Source of the DNA: G965204755 sp965243415
GTDB lineage: Bacteria; Acidobacteriota; Vicinamibacteria; Marinacidobacterales; Marinacidobacteraceae
Length of the DNA: 64,000 bases
Assembly (NCBI GenBank): GCA_965243415.1
Contig: OZ251549.1
Location: forward strand, 3,348,001-3,412,000
Reading direction: 5' to 3'
Part shown: positions 6,977 through 16,086 of the stretch, in pieces
Numbering within the stretch: position 1 is the first letter of the stretch
Layout: each line of letters opens with the position of its first letter
Program-made: the position numbers and the translations under genes
Notes under the pieces: generated by a model
Seen by the model: only the letters and a program-made list of their open reading frames with translations
The model's database searches: none
Told to the model about the DNA's origin: nothing

Positions 6977-9136
6977 CTACTGGGAGTCCGTGGTTTCCGG
7001 GTCTTCGCCGTTCGGGAGGAGGCGGACCGCCCAGAGGCCGGAGTTGCGGTCGGAGAAGAAGATGTGGCCCTTGTGGGGTTGGGCGCCCCAGACCTGGGGG
7101 GCGTTCGGGAGGAAACCCTCGGGGTCGAGCGGCAGGAAGCGGGCGATCTCCCGGCCCTGGCGGTAGAGGTTGCCGAGCAGTTCGCCGGAGACATCCACCA
7201 CGCGGAGGCCGCCGTTGTAGAACGCCACGTACATCACATCGTCCTCGATCCAGATGTTGTGGCTCCCGGCTTCCGGCACCTCGTAGCGGCCCACCAGCCG
7301 GGGCGGCGCCTCGAAGTTCTCGTCCCATTCCAGGATATGGATCCAGCCGCGCCAGCGCGTCGGTTCGTTCTCGTAGCCGGGGGTGCCGGTGCCGATCTCC
7401 GCGAGCGGGCTGTAGCGGCCGGAGCGGGCCGCTTCGTCCCCGGCGAAGATGTAGAACTTGCCGGTGGAGACGCTGCGGTAGGGATAGACCGCGTGGTTCC
7501 AGCCGGTGGGGAACGGGAACTGGCCGACGAGCACCGGCGCCTGGGGCGTGCCCCCCTTCCCGGCGCCGCCCACATCCACGACCGCCACCCCGTCGCTCCA
7601 GTTCGCCGAGTAGGCGACTCCCTCGACCACCCAGACATCGTGGATCGAGCGGGCCGGGTTGTCGAGGGCGAAACTGCCGACGCGGTGCGGCGTGGAAGGG
7701 TCCTCGATGTTGATGATGTCGAAGCGGCGTCCGCCGGAGAGGGCGTACACATGGCCGTCGTGGATGAAGGTGTTGTGGACGCCGCCGGTGAGCCGGTCGT
7801 CGTACTCGGCGAGGAGGCGGACGCCCACCGAGGGGTCGGACACATCGAGGAGTACCAGGCCGTTGCGGCGGTTCGAGGCGCCCTCCCGGGAGATGACCGC
7901 GGTGGCGCCGTCCTCGCTGATCTTCACATCGTTCACGGTGCGGGCGTCCACATGCACGATGTCCACCATCTCGATACTCTCCGGGTCGGTGACCTCCCAG
8001 AGGTAGGCGTGCCCGGCGGCGCTGTGCGTCCCGGTCATCGCGTAGTCGCGGCCGTTCGGGGCCTCCCAGACCCACAGGTCGGAAGTCGCCCGGTCCTTCA
8101 CCCGGCCGTGGCCGACCAGTTCGATCCGTTGCCGGACGCCCCGCTCCCGCACTTCCACGACCGAAGTCGCGGAAACCCCGCCGGTGTGCGCGACGACCGT
8201 ATAGACGCCGGGCAGATCGGCGACGAATCGCCCGTCCGGGGTGATGAGACCGGAGGAGGGGCCGCCGACGCCCATCGAGTCCGTGAGCGCCGAGACGCTG
8301 AAGCCGACCGGAGCGTCGGTCACCGGTTCCCCGGAACCGTCCCGGAGCACGGTCTCGAAGCGTACGACCTCGCCGGTGCGCGCGCGGGAGGCGGAGGCGG
8401 TCAACTCCATCGCCGCCACCGGGTTCGCGCGCACCTCCAGACCCAGTTCGGCGGCGGCTTCCCCGCTCCGCACGGTGAGCGTCGCGGAACCCGGACCGAG
8501 GAGGCGCAGCAGACCCCGGTCCGTCTCCCGGGCGACGAGCGCCGGGCGGCCGGTGGGCGCGGCGACGGAAGGATCCGACACCTCCCACTCCAGATCCAGG
8601 TCTTCCACCGGCTCCCCGGCGGTGTCCCGGGCTTCGACCACGACCGGAACTTCGGTCCCCCGGTAGAACGGCCCCTCGGCGCTCACCGTGAGCGAGGCCA
8701 CCGGGCGGGCGCGGATGGTCACCGGGATCCGCTCTTCCAGATAGCCCTCGGCTTCCGCGTTCCGGGCCGAGGGGTCGGGGCCGCTGCCGACCACCCGGAC
8801 CATGACCGCGAACTCGCCGGCGCGCCGGGTCGAAATCTCCCCTTCCCGGGACACCTTGAAGATGTTGAAACCCCAGGTGCGGCGGTCCAGGTTCCAGTAC
8901 TGGCCGTAGAGCGGCAGGTAGAGCACCTCGGCGTCGGGCAATTCGTTCCCGTCGGCGTCGAGGACCTGCGCTTCGATCTGCGCGGTCTCGCCGACGGTGA
9001 GCGTGACCTCCGCCGGCGTCACCCTCAGCGAGGCGGGGGCGGCGGCTTCGTCCTCCTGCGCCGCGGCCGGGACGGCCGCGCCGAGGACGAGGGCCGCCGC
9101 GAGGGCGAGCGTTCGAGTCGTGAGTCCGTTGTTCAC
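6977..9136 (-). CDS. Exported Ig-like / LVIVD-repeat protein
   Basis: A 719-residue exported protein with a signal peptide (LALAAALVLGAAVPAAAQ). Residues ~30-330 contain three bacterial Ig-like segments (for example VTPAEVTLTVGETAQIEAQV). Residues ~340-710 form a propeller with LVIVD-type blades, visible as LVLLDVSDPS, FDIINIEDPSTPHRVGSF, VAVVDVGG and LRVVDVSGELLG. LVIVD proteins are surface or periplasmic proteins whose biochemical function is mostly unknown; no catalytic motif is seen. The GTG start overlaps the stop of the upstream gamma-glutamyltransferase gene (GTGA), so the two form a coupled pair. Confidence 0.85.
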   Translation of the reverse strand: MNNGLTTRTLALAAALVLGAAVPAAAQEDEAAAPASLRVTPAEVTLTVGETAQIEAQVLDADGNELPDAEVLYLPLYGQYWNLDRRTWGFNIFKVSREGEISTRRAGEFAVMVRVVGSGPDPSARNAEAEGYLEERIPVTIRARPVASLTVSAEGPFYRGTEVPVVVEARDTAGEPVEDLDLEWEVSDPSVAAPTGRPALVARETDRGLLRLLGPGSATLTVRSGEAAAELGLEVRANPVAAMELTASASRARTGEVVRFETVLRDGSGEPVTDAPVGFSVSALTDSMGVGGPSSGLITPDGRFVADLPGVYTVVAHTGGVSATSVVEVRERGVRQRIELVGHGRVKDRATSDLWVWEAPNGRDYAMTGTHSAAGHAYLWEVTDPESIEMVDIVHVDARTVNDVKISEDGATAVISREGASNRRNGLVLLDVSDPSVGVRLLAEYDDRLTGGVHNTFIHDGHVYALSGGRRFDIINIEDPSTPHRVGSFALDNPARSIHDVWVVEGVAYSANWSDGVAVVDVGGAGKGGTPQAPVLVGQFPFPTGWNHAVYPYRSVSTGKFYIFAGDEAARSGRYSPLAEIGTGTPGYENEPTRWRGWIHILEWDENFEAPPRLVGRYEVPEAGSHNIWIEDDVMYVAFYNGGLRVVDVSGELLGNLYRQGREIARFLPLDPEGFLPNAPQVWGAQPHKGHIFFSDRNSGLWAVRLLPNGEDPETTDSQ

Positions 9137-11064
9137 CAGGCCACTCCGTAGTCGTCGCCGTGGTGGCTCGACCCGCCCCGGAAGGTTCCGTTCACGCGGT
9201 CGAACCAGATGGCGTTGATGGGCCCCGAAGTCCGGGGCGCGAAACGCAGTTCATAACCCATATCGAGCAACTCCGAACGCACCCAGGCGGGAACGCCCTC
9301 GTGGAGGAGCAGCGCGCCGGGTTCGCTCTCGTGGGCGCCGAAAGAACTGCGCATCTGGTAACTGTTGAAATTCGCCGCCTCCGCCGCCTGCTGGACATCC
9401 ATTCCGAACTCGACCACATTCAGGAAGAACTGCAGCAGGTTCTGGTCCTGGCTGTCGCCGCCCTGGACGGCGAAGGAGAGGAACGGTTCGCCGTCCCGGA
9501 GCGCCAGGCTCGGCGTCAGGGTGGCCCGGGGCCGCTTCCCCGGCTCCAGCAGGTTGTAGGGGTTTTGCGCCTCGTCGAGCACGAAACTCTGCATCCGCTG
9601 GCTCAGGCCGATGCCGGTCTCCCCGGCGAGCACCGCCGGCAGCCACCCGCCGCTCGGGGTCACCGAAACCACCCAGCCTTCGGCGTCCGCGGCCTGGATC
9701 GAAGTGGTGCCGGCGAGGAAGCCGTCGAGGAACTGCTGCCGCTCCTCTTCCGTCGTCGGCTCGCCGGTCCCGCCGGAGAACTGCTCCAGCAGGTGGAGGA
9801 ACGGGTTCTCGCCGCCCTGGAAGGGATAGGGGTCGCCGGGGCCGATCGTCGGGTCGTTGCGGTCCGGCCGGATGCTCTCGGCGCGGCTTCTCGCGTAGTC
9901 CTTCGAGAGGAGGCCGGCGATCGGCTCCTCCGGCGGGAAGTAGGGGTCGCCGTAGTAGAAGTCGCGGTCGGCGAAGGCCAGGTTCATCGCCTGGTAGAGG
10001 GTGTGGATGTACCGCGCCGAGTTGTAACCCATCGCCGCGAGGTCGAACGGCTCCAACAGGTTCAGCGTCTGCAGCAGCACCGGCCCCTGCACCCAGTGGG
10101 TCAACTTGAAGACCTCGATATCGCGGTAGGTCGTCGAAACCGGCTCTTCGAGATGGACCTTCCAGTTCGCGAGGTCCGCGGCGGTGATGAGCCCCCCCTG
10201 TTCGCGGACGCCGCGGACGAACTCCTCGGCGATGTCGCCGCGGTAGAAGCGGTCGTAGGCGGCGTAGATCGCTTCCTTCCGTCCCTTCCCGGCGGCGAGC
10301 GCCTCCTTCTCGGCCTCGACCATCTTGCGCAGCGTGGCGGCCAGTTCGGGCTGGCGGAAGATCTCGCCCGGAACCGGGCCGCCGGCGTCGAAGTCGCGGA
10401 GGTCCGGATCGTCCCGGTCCCAGTAGTTGCCGCTCCCGAGGGAAGCGCCGGAGGTCTTCGCGGCCGCGGCGCGGTCGCGGTGCGGCAGCAGGGTCTTCGC
10501 CGAGTACGGCCACTCGGCGATCCGCCCGGCCCCGCGCTGGATGGCGCGCGCCGCCGAGGCCTCGATCGGGTAGCCGTCCGCCATCTCGATCGCCGGCGCG
10601 AGGACTTCGCCGAGCGACATCGTTCCGTACTCCGCCAGCATCGTCAGCAGGCCGCCGGGCGTGCCGGGGGTCACCGCCGCCAGCGGGCCGAGGGACGGCG
10701 GGTACTCCATCCCCTGCTCCCGGAAGAACTCCGGGGTGGCGCCGGTCGGGGCCACGCCGAGGGCGTTCACCCCGATGACGCGCTTCTCGCCGGGGTGCCA
10801 GAGCAGCGCCTGGGTCTCCCCGCCCCAACTCAGGGCGTCGAACATGGTGGCGGTGGCGCCCAGCATGGCGCAGGCGGCGTCCACCGCGTTCCCGCCCCGC
10901 TGGAAGATCATCGCCCCGGCGGTGGCGCCGAGCGGTTTCCCGGTGATCGCCATCCAGTGGCGGCCGTGGAGGACCGGCTTCTGCGGCCGGGACTGGGCGG
11001 CCGCGGTCGCGGCGAGGGCCAGAAGGAGCAGCGGCGCGAAGGCCGTCCGGCGAAGGAGTCTCAT
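9133..11064 (-). CDS. Gamma-glutamyltransferase family protein, exported
   Basis: This 643-residue Ntn-hydrolase precursor should be exported and self-cleaved into two chains that act on glutathione or other gamma-glutamyl compounds. After the signal peptide (PLLLLALAATAAAQ) come the family blocks GAMIFQRGGNAVDAACAML and VNALGVAPTGAT. The cleavage/nucleophile threonine should be about residue 453 in AGTTSIQAADAEGWVVS, corresponding to the TTH-S-VVD motif of E. coli Ggt. The GGW segment ~15 residues later matches the small-subunit start. I chose the ATG immediately before the signal peptide rather than one 12 codons upstream. The stop overlaps the LVIVD gene start. Confidence 0.88.
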   Translation of the reverse strand: MRLLRRTAFAPLLLLALAATAAAQSRPQKPVLHGRHWMAITGKPLGATAGAMIFQRGGNAVDAACAMLGATATMFDALSWGGETQALLWHPGEKRVIGVNALGVAPTGATPEFFREQGMEYPPSLGPLAAVTPGTPGGLLTMLAEYGTMSLGEVLAPAIEMADGYPIEASAARAIQRGAGRIAEWPYSAKTLLPHRDRAAAAKTSGASLGSGNYWDRDDPDLRDFDAGGPVPGEIFRQPELAATLRKMVEAEKEALAAGKGRKEAIYAAYDRFYRGDIAEEFVRGVREQGGLITAADLANWKVHLEEPVSTTYRDIEVFKLTHWVQGPVLLQTLNLLEPFDLAAMGYNSARYIHTLYQAMNLAFADRDFYYGDPYFPPEEPIAGLLSKDYARSRAESIRPDRNDPTIGPGDPYPFQGGENPFLHLLEQFSGGTGEPTTEEERQQFLDGFLAGTTSIQAADAEGWVVSVTPSGGWLPAVLAGETGIGLSQRMQSFVLDEAQNPYNLLEPGKRPRATLTPSLALRDGEPFLSFAVQGGDSQDQNLLQFFLNVVEFGMDVQQAAEAANFNSYQMRSSFGAHESEPGALLLHEGVPAWVRSELLDMGYELRFAPRTSGPINAIWFDRVNGTFRGGSSHHGDDYGVAW

Positions 11065-11271
11065 CCCCGTATTCTCCACGAGCCGCCGCGCTCCCCGCAA
11101 CGACGAGCCGGGGGGCGCCGGCTCCGGCCGGACGCCCCCTTCCCGCGCCCCCGTCCGGCGCCGGCGGAACCGGGCGCCCCCCCGGGGAGCGCCCGCCTCC
11201 GCCCGACAGGCCCCCCCGGGCCGGCCGGCGGCGACTCCGGGAGTCGAATCCCCGCCCGCCGGCCCCCCGGA

Positions 11272-13365
11272 TCAGCGGTCGCCGTCGGTCGCTTCCGCGT
11301 CGCCGACCCTGAACCGCTCGAACCAGTTGCGCAGCAGCAGTTGCACCCGCAGGAAGTTCGTCGGCGGCAGACTGCGGCTGTGCCACCCGTCGGTGAGCCG
11401 CACCATCGCCGTGGGGACCTTCCGCATCTTGAGCGCCCGGTAGTACTGCTCGGTCTGCTCCATCGGCGTGCGCAGGTCGCGCTCCCCGGTCATCAGCATC
11501 GTCGGCGTCGTCACCTTCCCCACGTACATCAGCGTCGAACGGCGCAGGTGTTCCTCCGGATCGTCCCAGGGCATCTTCTCGAAGTTGCGGTACCAGCCGG
11601 AGCCGTCGGTGGTGCCGACGAAACTGAGCCAGTTCGTCACCGGCGCCTTCGCCACCGCCGCGGTGAAGCGGTCGGTGTTCCCGACGATCCAGGAGGTGAG
11701 CACCCCGCCGCCGCTGCCCCCGTACACGAAGAGGTTGCGCTCGTCTATGTATCCGCGCCCCACCACTTCGTCCACGCCCGCCAGCAGGTCGTCGAGGTCC
11801 TTGCCCGGATAGGCGTTGTCGATCTCGTTCCCGAAGGAACTGCCGTAGCCGCTGCTGCCGCGCGGGTTCGTGTAGAGCACCACGTACCCGTTCGCCGCGT
11901 GATCCTGGTTCTTGAAGTCGAAACCGCTGTGGTACATGGCGTGGGGGCCGCCGTGGATGCGCAGGATGAGCGGGTACTTCCGCTGCGGGTCGAAGTCCGG
12001 CGGCTTCACGATCCAGCCCTGGATGTCGAGACCGTCGGTGGAGCCGTACCAGATCTCCTCGACTTCCCCGAAGCGGACTTCCTCGAGAACCGAGGCGTTC
12101 GTCCGGTGGAGCACCGTGATCCGCTCCGGGTCGTCCACCGGGAACGCGATCAGGTCTCCCGGCGTGTGGTACGAAGTGACCACTCCCACGGCGACGCCGC
12201 CCTCGCTCACCGAAGACACCGAGAGCAGGTGGTTCCCCGAGGAGACCGGGCGCACTTCCCCTTCGAGCGGCGCGAAGTAGAGGTTGCTCGTCCCGCGCAC
12301 CTGCGCGTTGAAGTACACCCCGCTCTCGTCGGCGGCCCAGCCCACGATCCCCGGGCGGCGCCCCATCTCGGAGGCGATCACCATGGGGCCGCTCCCGTCG
12401 GCCGCCATCACCGACAGCCCTTCCTCGCGGTAGGTGTCGTTCGTCCGCGGCATCCCGGTGTAGGCGATCCGGCGGCCCGACGGGGACGGCACGGCGCCGG
12501 AGTCGGGCCCCTCCCGGGTCGTGAGTTGCGTGATCTCCCCGGAGGCGACCTCCACCCGGTACACCTCGGACTCCCGCCAGGCGTGCTCCGCGTCGGGAGT
12601 GCGCAGCGAGGTGAACACCAGCGCGCTGCCGTCGCCGAGGAACCGGGGGCCGTCGTGGTGGTAGTCGCCGGCGGTCAGTTGCCGGGGCGTTCCGCCGTCG
12701 GCGCTCACCGTGAACAGGTGCCGGAAGCCGGCCGGGGTGTAGCCGGACCCGTCGCGGCGGTAGTTCAGCCGGGTCACGATCCGGGGCGGCGCGGTCCACT
12801 CGGCGCCCTCCGGCGGCTCCGGCATCGCGATCGCCCAGGCGCGGTCGGGAGGCGGCGCCACGACCGCCCGGAAGGCGAGGCTCCCGCCGTCGGGCGCCCA
12901 GACGATCTGGGAGGGCGGATTCTCCAGCCGGGTGACCTGGCTCTCGGCGCCCTCGGCGTCCATCCAGCGGACGAAGATCTGGGCCCCCTTCGGCTCCCCT
13001 TCCCGCAGGAAGGCGAGGCGCGTCCCGTCCGGCGACCAGCGCGCGCCGCTCCCCTCGGTCAGGAGCCGGTTCCGGGATCCGTCGGCGGAGACCACCCAGA
13101 GTTCGGTCTGCCAGCGGTCGCGCAGCGCGTCCACGAACCGGCGCTCATAGACCACGGTGGCGCCGTCCGGGGAGATCTGCGGATTCCGCACCGCCTCCCA
13201 GGAGAGGTAGTCGTCGAGGCGCAGCGGGCGTTCCCCGGTTTCGCCCACCCCGACGGAGAGCGGCGCGGCGAGCCCGAAGGCGAGAAGGAGCGCCGCCGGC
13301 GGGCGGGCGCCCCGGGTGCGCGTCGGGACCGTTTCGCGCCGACGGCTTCGCGGGATGATTCCCAT
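11272..13365 (-). CDS. Secreted S9-family prolyl oligopeptidase
   Basis: A 697-residue exported serine peptidase: signal peptide within the first 45 residues, a beta-propeller with TolB-like blades (NPQISPDGATVVYERR, GARWSPDGTRLAFLREG, AVPSPSGRRIAYTGMP), and a C-terminal alpha/beta hydrolase. The predicted catalytic triad is Ser551 (YGGSGGGVLTSW), Asp630 (TGERDLRTPMEQ) and His662 (DGWHSRS). The architecture matches acylaminoacyl-peptidase/DPP-type S9 enzymes that clip short peptides. The frame extends upstream, but the ATG at 13365 precedes the signal peptide. A 207-base gap separates it from the downstream gamma-glutamyltransferase gene. Confidence 0.9.
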   Translation of the reverse strand: MGIIPRSRRRETVPTRTRGARPPAALLLAFGLAAPLSVGVGETGERPLRLDDYLSWEAVRNPQISPDGATVVYERRFVDALRDRWQTELWVVSADGSRNRLLTEGSGARWSPDGTRLAFLREGEPKGAQIFVRWMDAEGAESQVTRLENPPSQIVWAPDGGSLAFRAVVAPPPDRAWAIAMPEPPEGAEWTAPPRIVTRLNYRRDGSGYTPAGFRHLFTVSADGGTPRQLTAGDYHHDGPRFLGDGSALVFTSLRTPDAEHAWRESEVYRVEVASGEITQLTTREGPDSGAVPSPSGRRIAYTGMPRTNDTYREEGLSVMAADGSGPMVIASEMGRRPGIVGWAADESGVYFNAQVRGTSNLYFAPLEGEVRPVSSGNHLLSVSSVSEGGVAVGVVTSYHTPGDLIAFPVDDPERITVLHRTNASVLEEVRFGEVEEIWYGSTDGLDIQGWIVKPPDFDPQRKYPLILRIHGGPHAMYHSGFDFKNQDHAANGYVVLYTNPRGSSGYGSSFGNEIDNAYPGKDLDDLLAGVDEVVGRGYIDERNLFVYGGSGGGVLTSWIVGNTDRFTAAVAKAPVTNWLSFVGTTDGSGWYRNFEKMPWDDPEEHLRRSTLMYVGKVTTPTMLMTGERDLRTPMEQTEQYYRALKMRKVPTAMVRLTDGWHSRSLPPTNFLRVQLLLRNWFERFRVGDAEATDGDR

Positions 13366-13409
13366 GGTGTTCCTCCGCGGCCCCCGGGGGCCGAGCGACC
13401 GGAAGCGGA

Positions 13410-14339
13410 TCAGAAGGGGCAGCCGAACGATCCGGCGCCGTTCGGCCGACCGCCGATGGTGTCCGGGCCGGCGAAAGTGACCCGGTGCATCAGCCGGTCC
13501 TCCGTCTCGTCGAAGGGGGAACCGGCATGCATCGCGCTCCGATTGTCCCAGACCGCCACTTCGCCCGGCTGCCAGGGGTGGCAGAGGGCGAAGTCCGGGC
13601 CGGTGGCGTGTTCCCCGAGTTCCCGCAGCAGTGCGCGGGCCTCGTCGGCGTCGAGCCCGCTGATCGCCTCGATGTGGCACTCCGGGATGCACAGGGCCTC
13701 GCGTCCGGTCTCCGGATGCCGGGTGACCAGCGGGCGGACCACCGGGGGATGCGTCCGCCGGACTTCCGGGCCCAGCGGCGGCCGGTGCTCGTTCGTCTCC
13801 CGCAGGCGGCGGTCGAGGTACTCGTAGGAGTGGACCGCGTGCCGATCCGCGACCCGCGTCCGCAGACCGTCGGGGAGGGCGTCCCAGGCCTCGGCCATCC
13901 CGGCGAACCAGGTGCCGCCGCCGACCGGCGGGTGGGTGAGGCAGTGGAAGATGGAACCGGCCGGCTGGGGGCAGCGGAAGGTGTCGTCGGCGTGCCAGAG
14001 CACTTCCCCCGGTTCGGCGCGCACGAAGAGCGACCGCCGCCGCCCGTCCTCGACCAGGTTGCCCAGCCGCAGGATCTCCGGATGCCCCGGCAGCAGGAAG
14101 TCCGGGTCGTACTTCTCGTTCTTCTCCAGCGGCCCGAAGTTCTCGCAGAACCGGAGGAAGTCGGCGGGCGCCAGGTCCCGCTGCCCGCCGAGGATGAGGA
14201 GGCCGCCGGAGGCCAGCCAGAGTTCCCGCAGTTCGGCGAGTTCCGCCTCCCCGCAGTCGGCGAGCGGGAAGCCGTCCAGCCGGCGCCCGAAACCGGACCG
14301 GGTGAGCGGGACCGCCTCGGCGGCGAGCGCAACGCTCAC
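13410..14339 (-). CDS. TauD/TfdA-like Fe(II)/2-oxoglutarate dioxygenase
   Basis: A 309-residue non-heme iron oxygenase. The iron ligands are readable as HAD in EVLWHADDTF and the distal His in WDNRSAMHAGSPFD, with the 2-oxoglutarate-binding arginine in RLMHRVTFAG. Around them are family blocks such as LLILGGQRDLAPADFLRFCENFG and AGSIFHCLTHPPVGGGTWFAGM. Members oxidise taurine, alkylsulfates, phenoxyacetates and others; substrate cannot be set from sequence. The GTG start overlaps the stop of an upstream M28-peptidase remnant, so the gene probably depends on that gene's promoter. Confidence 0.85.
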   Translation of the reverse strand: MSVALAAEAVPLTRSGFGRRLDGFPLADCGEAELAELRELWLASGGLLILGGQRDLAPADFLRFCENFGPLEKNEKYDPDFLLPGHPEILRLGNLVEDGRRRSLFVRAEPGEVLWHADDTFRCPQPAGSIFHCLTHPPVGGGTWFAGMAEAWDALPDGLRTRVADRHAVHSYEYLDRRLRETNEHRPPLGPEVRRTHPPVVRPLVTRHPETGREALCIPECHIEAISGLDADEARALLRELGEHATGPDFALCHPWQPGEVAVWDNRSAMHAGSPFDETEDRLMHRVTFAGPDTIGGRPNGAGSFGCPF

Positions 14340-14944
14340 GGCACGGTGGTCATCGGGCCGGGAGGACGGCCCCCGCGCGGCAGGTCCCCGGACCGGTCGG
14401 CGAGGACCTGGCCGCGGCCCGCGAGCCTCCCGACCGCCCGGCGGAAGGGGCCCGGATCCATCGGGTCGCGGGTGTCCGCCGCGGGGTGGCGCCGGTCGAA
14501 GCAGTGCTCGCCCACGGTGCGGAAGCCGATCCCGGGGACGCCGTCCGCGCAGAGCGGCCGGAGGTCCGCCCCGCCGCCCCGGGTCCTCGGGGCCGCGGCG
14601 ATCGCCGGGAAGAGGCTCCCGGTCGGCCGGCGGATCGCGAGCGCCTCCGGGCAGCCGGGATTCGCCGGCGCGCCGCCACCGAGCCGGGGTCGACCGATCC
14701 CGAAGCCGACCGGGCTTTCGGCGCCGCCCTCTCGGTCGACCGCGGGCACCCGGTCGGAGATCGCGTCCCCGACGAACTCCCCGCCCGCGCCCGCCGGATC
14801 CCGGCGGTCCTCGGGGTACCGCGCCGGATCCGGCGGCCGGGCTCGCGCCGGCGCGGCGGCCTCCGGGGAGCCGGGGAGCGCCCCGGCGAGCGCGGCGGGG
14901 ACTGCCGGGAGGAGGCGCAGGGGAACGGGGACCGGGCCGGGCAT
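14336..14944 (-). pseudogene. Remnant of an M28-family peptidase gene, catalytic core deleted
   Basis: The last ~75 residues clearly resemble the C-terminal part of M28 (carboxypeptidase Q-like) peptidases: GCPEALAIRR, GGGADLRPLCADGVPGIGF, and an ADTRDPMDP block. The N-terminal ~45 residues look like a worn signal peptide. Between them there is no room for the zinc-binding region (HxD, D, EE), so about 250 residues of a normal enzyme are missing. The reading frame is still open (202 codons), and the promoter-like -10 box and coupling to the dioxygenase gene survive, so it may persist as a leader ORF. A short intact protein of unknown role is the alternative. Confidence 0.6.
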
Positions 14945-14952
14945 CGCGCCGA

Positions 14953-15027
14953 ATTCTACGGAGGACGGCTTCGGGCCCCACTCCCGGCCCCTCCGCACCT
15001 CCTGCGCCCCCGGGCGCTCCGTAGAAT
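14953..15027. promoter_or_regulatory. Divergent pair of -10 boxes placed for leaderless transcripts
   Basis: Two identical -10 elements, TAGAAT, lie back to back: on the minus strand at 14953-14958, eight bases before the ATG at 14944, and on the plus strand at 15022-15027, six bases before the ATG at 15034. Transcription starting about seven bases after a -10 box would begin at, or next to, each ATG. Neither gene has a ribosome binding site in that space. No good -35 is visible for either. Confidence 0.45.
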
Positions 15028-15033
15028 CGGGAA

Positions 15034-16086
15034 ATGCCGTTCCCCTTCCCGCCTCCGCCGCGCCGCCCCGACCGGGCGCCGCTCCCGCCGGCTGCCGCCG
15101 CCCTCTCCCTCCTCGTCCTCGGGCTCGCCGCGCCCGCGGCCGCGGAGACGACGCCCCCCACGAGCGGGCGCCGCGGCCAGCCCCCGACGACCCACACCTT
15201 CGTCCCGGAGCGGGGCTGGGACAGTTTCGCCGTCCGGGAACCGGTGCTCCGGCTGGCTCCCGGCGACCGGCTGGTCAGCGAGACCCTGAATCCGGCCTTC
15301 CCGCCGGCCGGCGGCGGCCCGGCGGGGGAGGTCGGCCCGATCTTCATCGAGGGCGCCGAGCGGGGCGACGCGCTGCTGGTCCGGGTGCTCCGGCTCGCCC
15401 TGAACCGCGACCGGGCCTACTCCGGCACCTCGCGCGGTTTCGCCGCCCTCACCATGACCCCCCAGACGCCGATGCTCCACGACCCGGTGCCCGAGCGCCG
15501 CTTCGAGTGGATCCTCGACCGGGAAGCAGCGACCGGCACCCTGGCGCTTCCCGTGAGCGGCAAGGAGCCGCTCACCGTCCCGCTGGCCCCCATGCTCGGC
15601 CGGATGGCCGTCGCCCCGGACCGCGGCGAAGTCATCTGGAACGCCGTTCCCGGGAACTTCGGCGGCAACATGGACACCCCGGAGATCCGCGAAGGCGCCC
15701 TGGTCTGGCTCCCGGTCTTCGAGCCGGGCGCCTACTTCTACTTCGGCGATGTCCACGCGCTGCAGGGCGAGGGCGAGATCACCGGAACCGGCCTGGAGAC
15801 CACCGCGGAGGTCACCTTCGAGTTCGACCTGCGGAAAGGGGAGACCATCGCCTGGCCCCGCATCGAGAACGACGACTTCCTGATGGTCGCCGGGTCGGTG
15901 CGGCCCCTCATGGACGCCTTCCGCATCGCCCACACGGAACTGCTGTTCTGGCTGGAGGACGACTACGGCTACGACCGCTGGGAGGCCCTCCAACTCCTCT
16001 CCCAACTCGGGAGCGCCCGCATCGGCAATGTGGTGGACCCGAACTACACCGTCGTCGCCCGCTTCCCGAAGAAGTACCTCCGGTAA
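15034..16086 (+). CDS. Exported acetamidase/formamidase-family protein
   Basis: This 350-residue protein has a proline-rich, then hydrophobic signal peptide (LSLLVLGLAAPAAA). The rest matches the FmdA_AmdA family: GEVGPIFIEGAERGDALLVRV, GRMAVAPDRGEVIWNAVPGNFGG, MDTPEIREGALVWLPVFEPG and YFYFGDVHALQGEGEI. Characterised relatives hydrolyse formamide or acetamide in the cytoplasm; exported versions like this are common but uncharacterised, so the amide substrate is unknown. It appears to be transcribed alone from a -10 box just upstream of its ATG. Confidence 0.85.
   Translation: MPFPFPPPPRRPDRAPLPPAAAALSLLVLGLAAPAAAETTPPTSGRRGQPPTTHTFVPERGWDSFAVREPVLRLAPGDRLVSETLNPAFPPAGGGPAGEVGPIFIEGAERGDALLVRVLRLALNRDRAYSGTSRGFAALTMTPQTPMLHDPVPERRFEWILDREAATGTLALPVSGKEPLTVPLAPMLGRMAVAPDRGEVIWNAVPGNFGGNMDTPEIREGALVWLPVFEPGAYFYFGDVHALQGEGEITGTGLETTAEVTFEFDLRKGETIAWPRIENDDFLMVAGSVRPLMDAFRIAHTELLFWLEDDYGYDRWEALQLLSQLGSARIGNVVDPNYTVVARFPKKYLR

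Noticed and set aside
9160..13827. A 1555-codon open frame on the plus strand
   Set aside because: It is antisense to the gamma-glutamyltransferase and S9 peptidase genes, which have complete family motifs. Its own product is Arg/Gly/His-rich and without any motif, as expected for a high-GC shadow frame.
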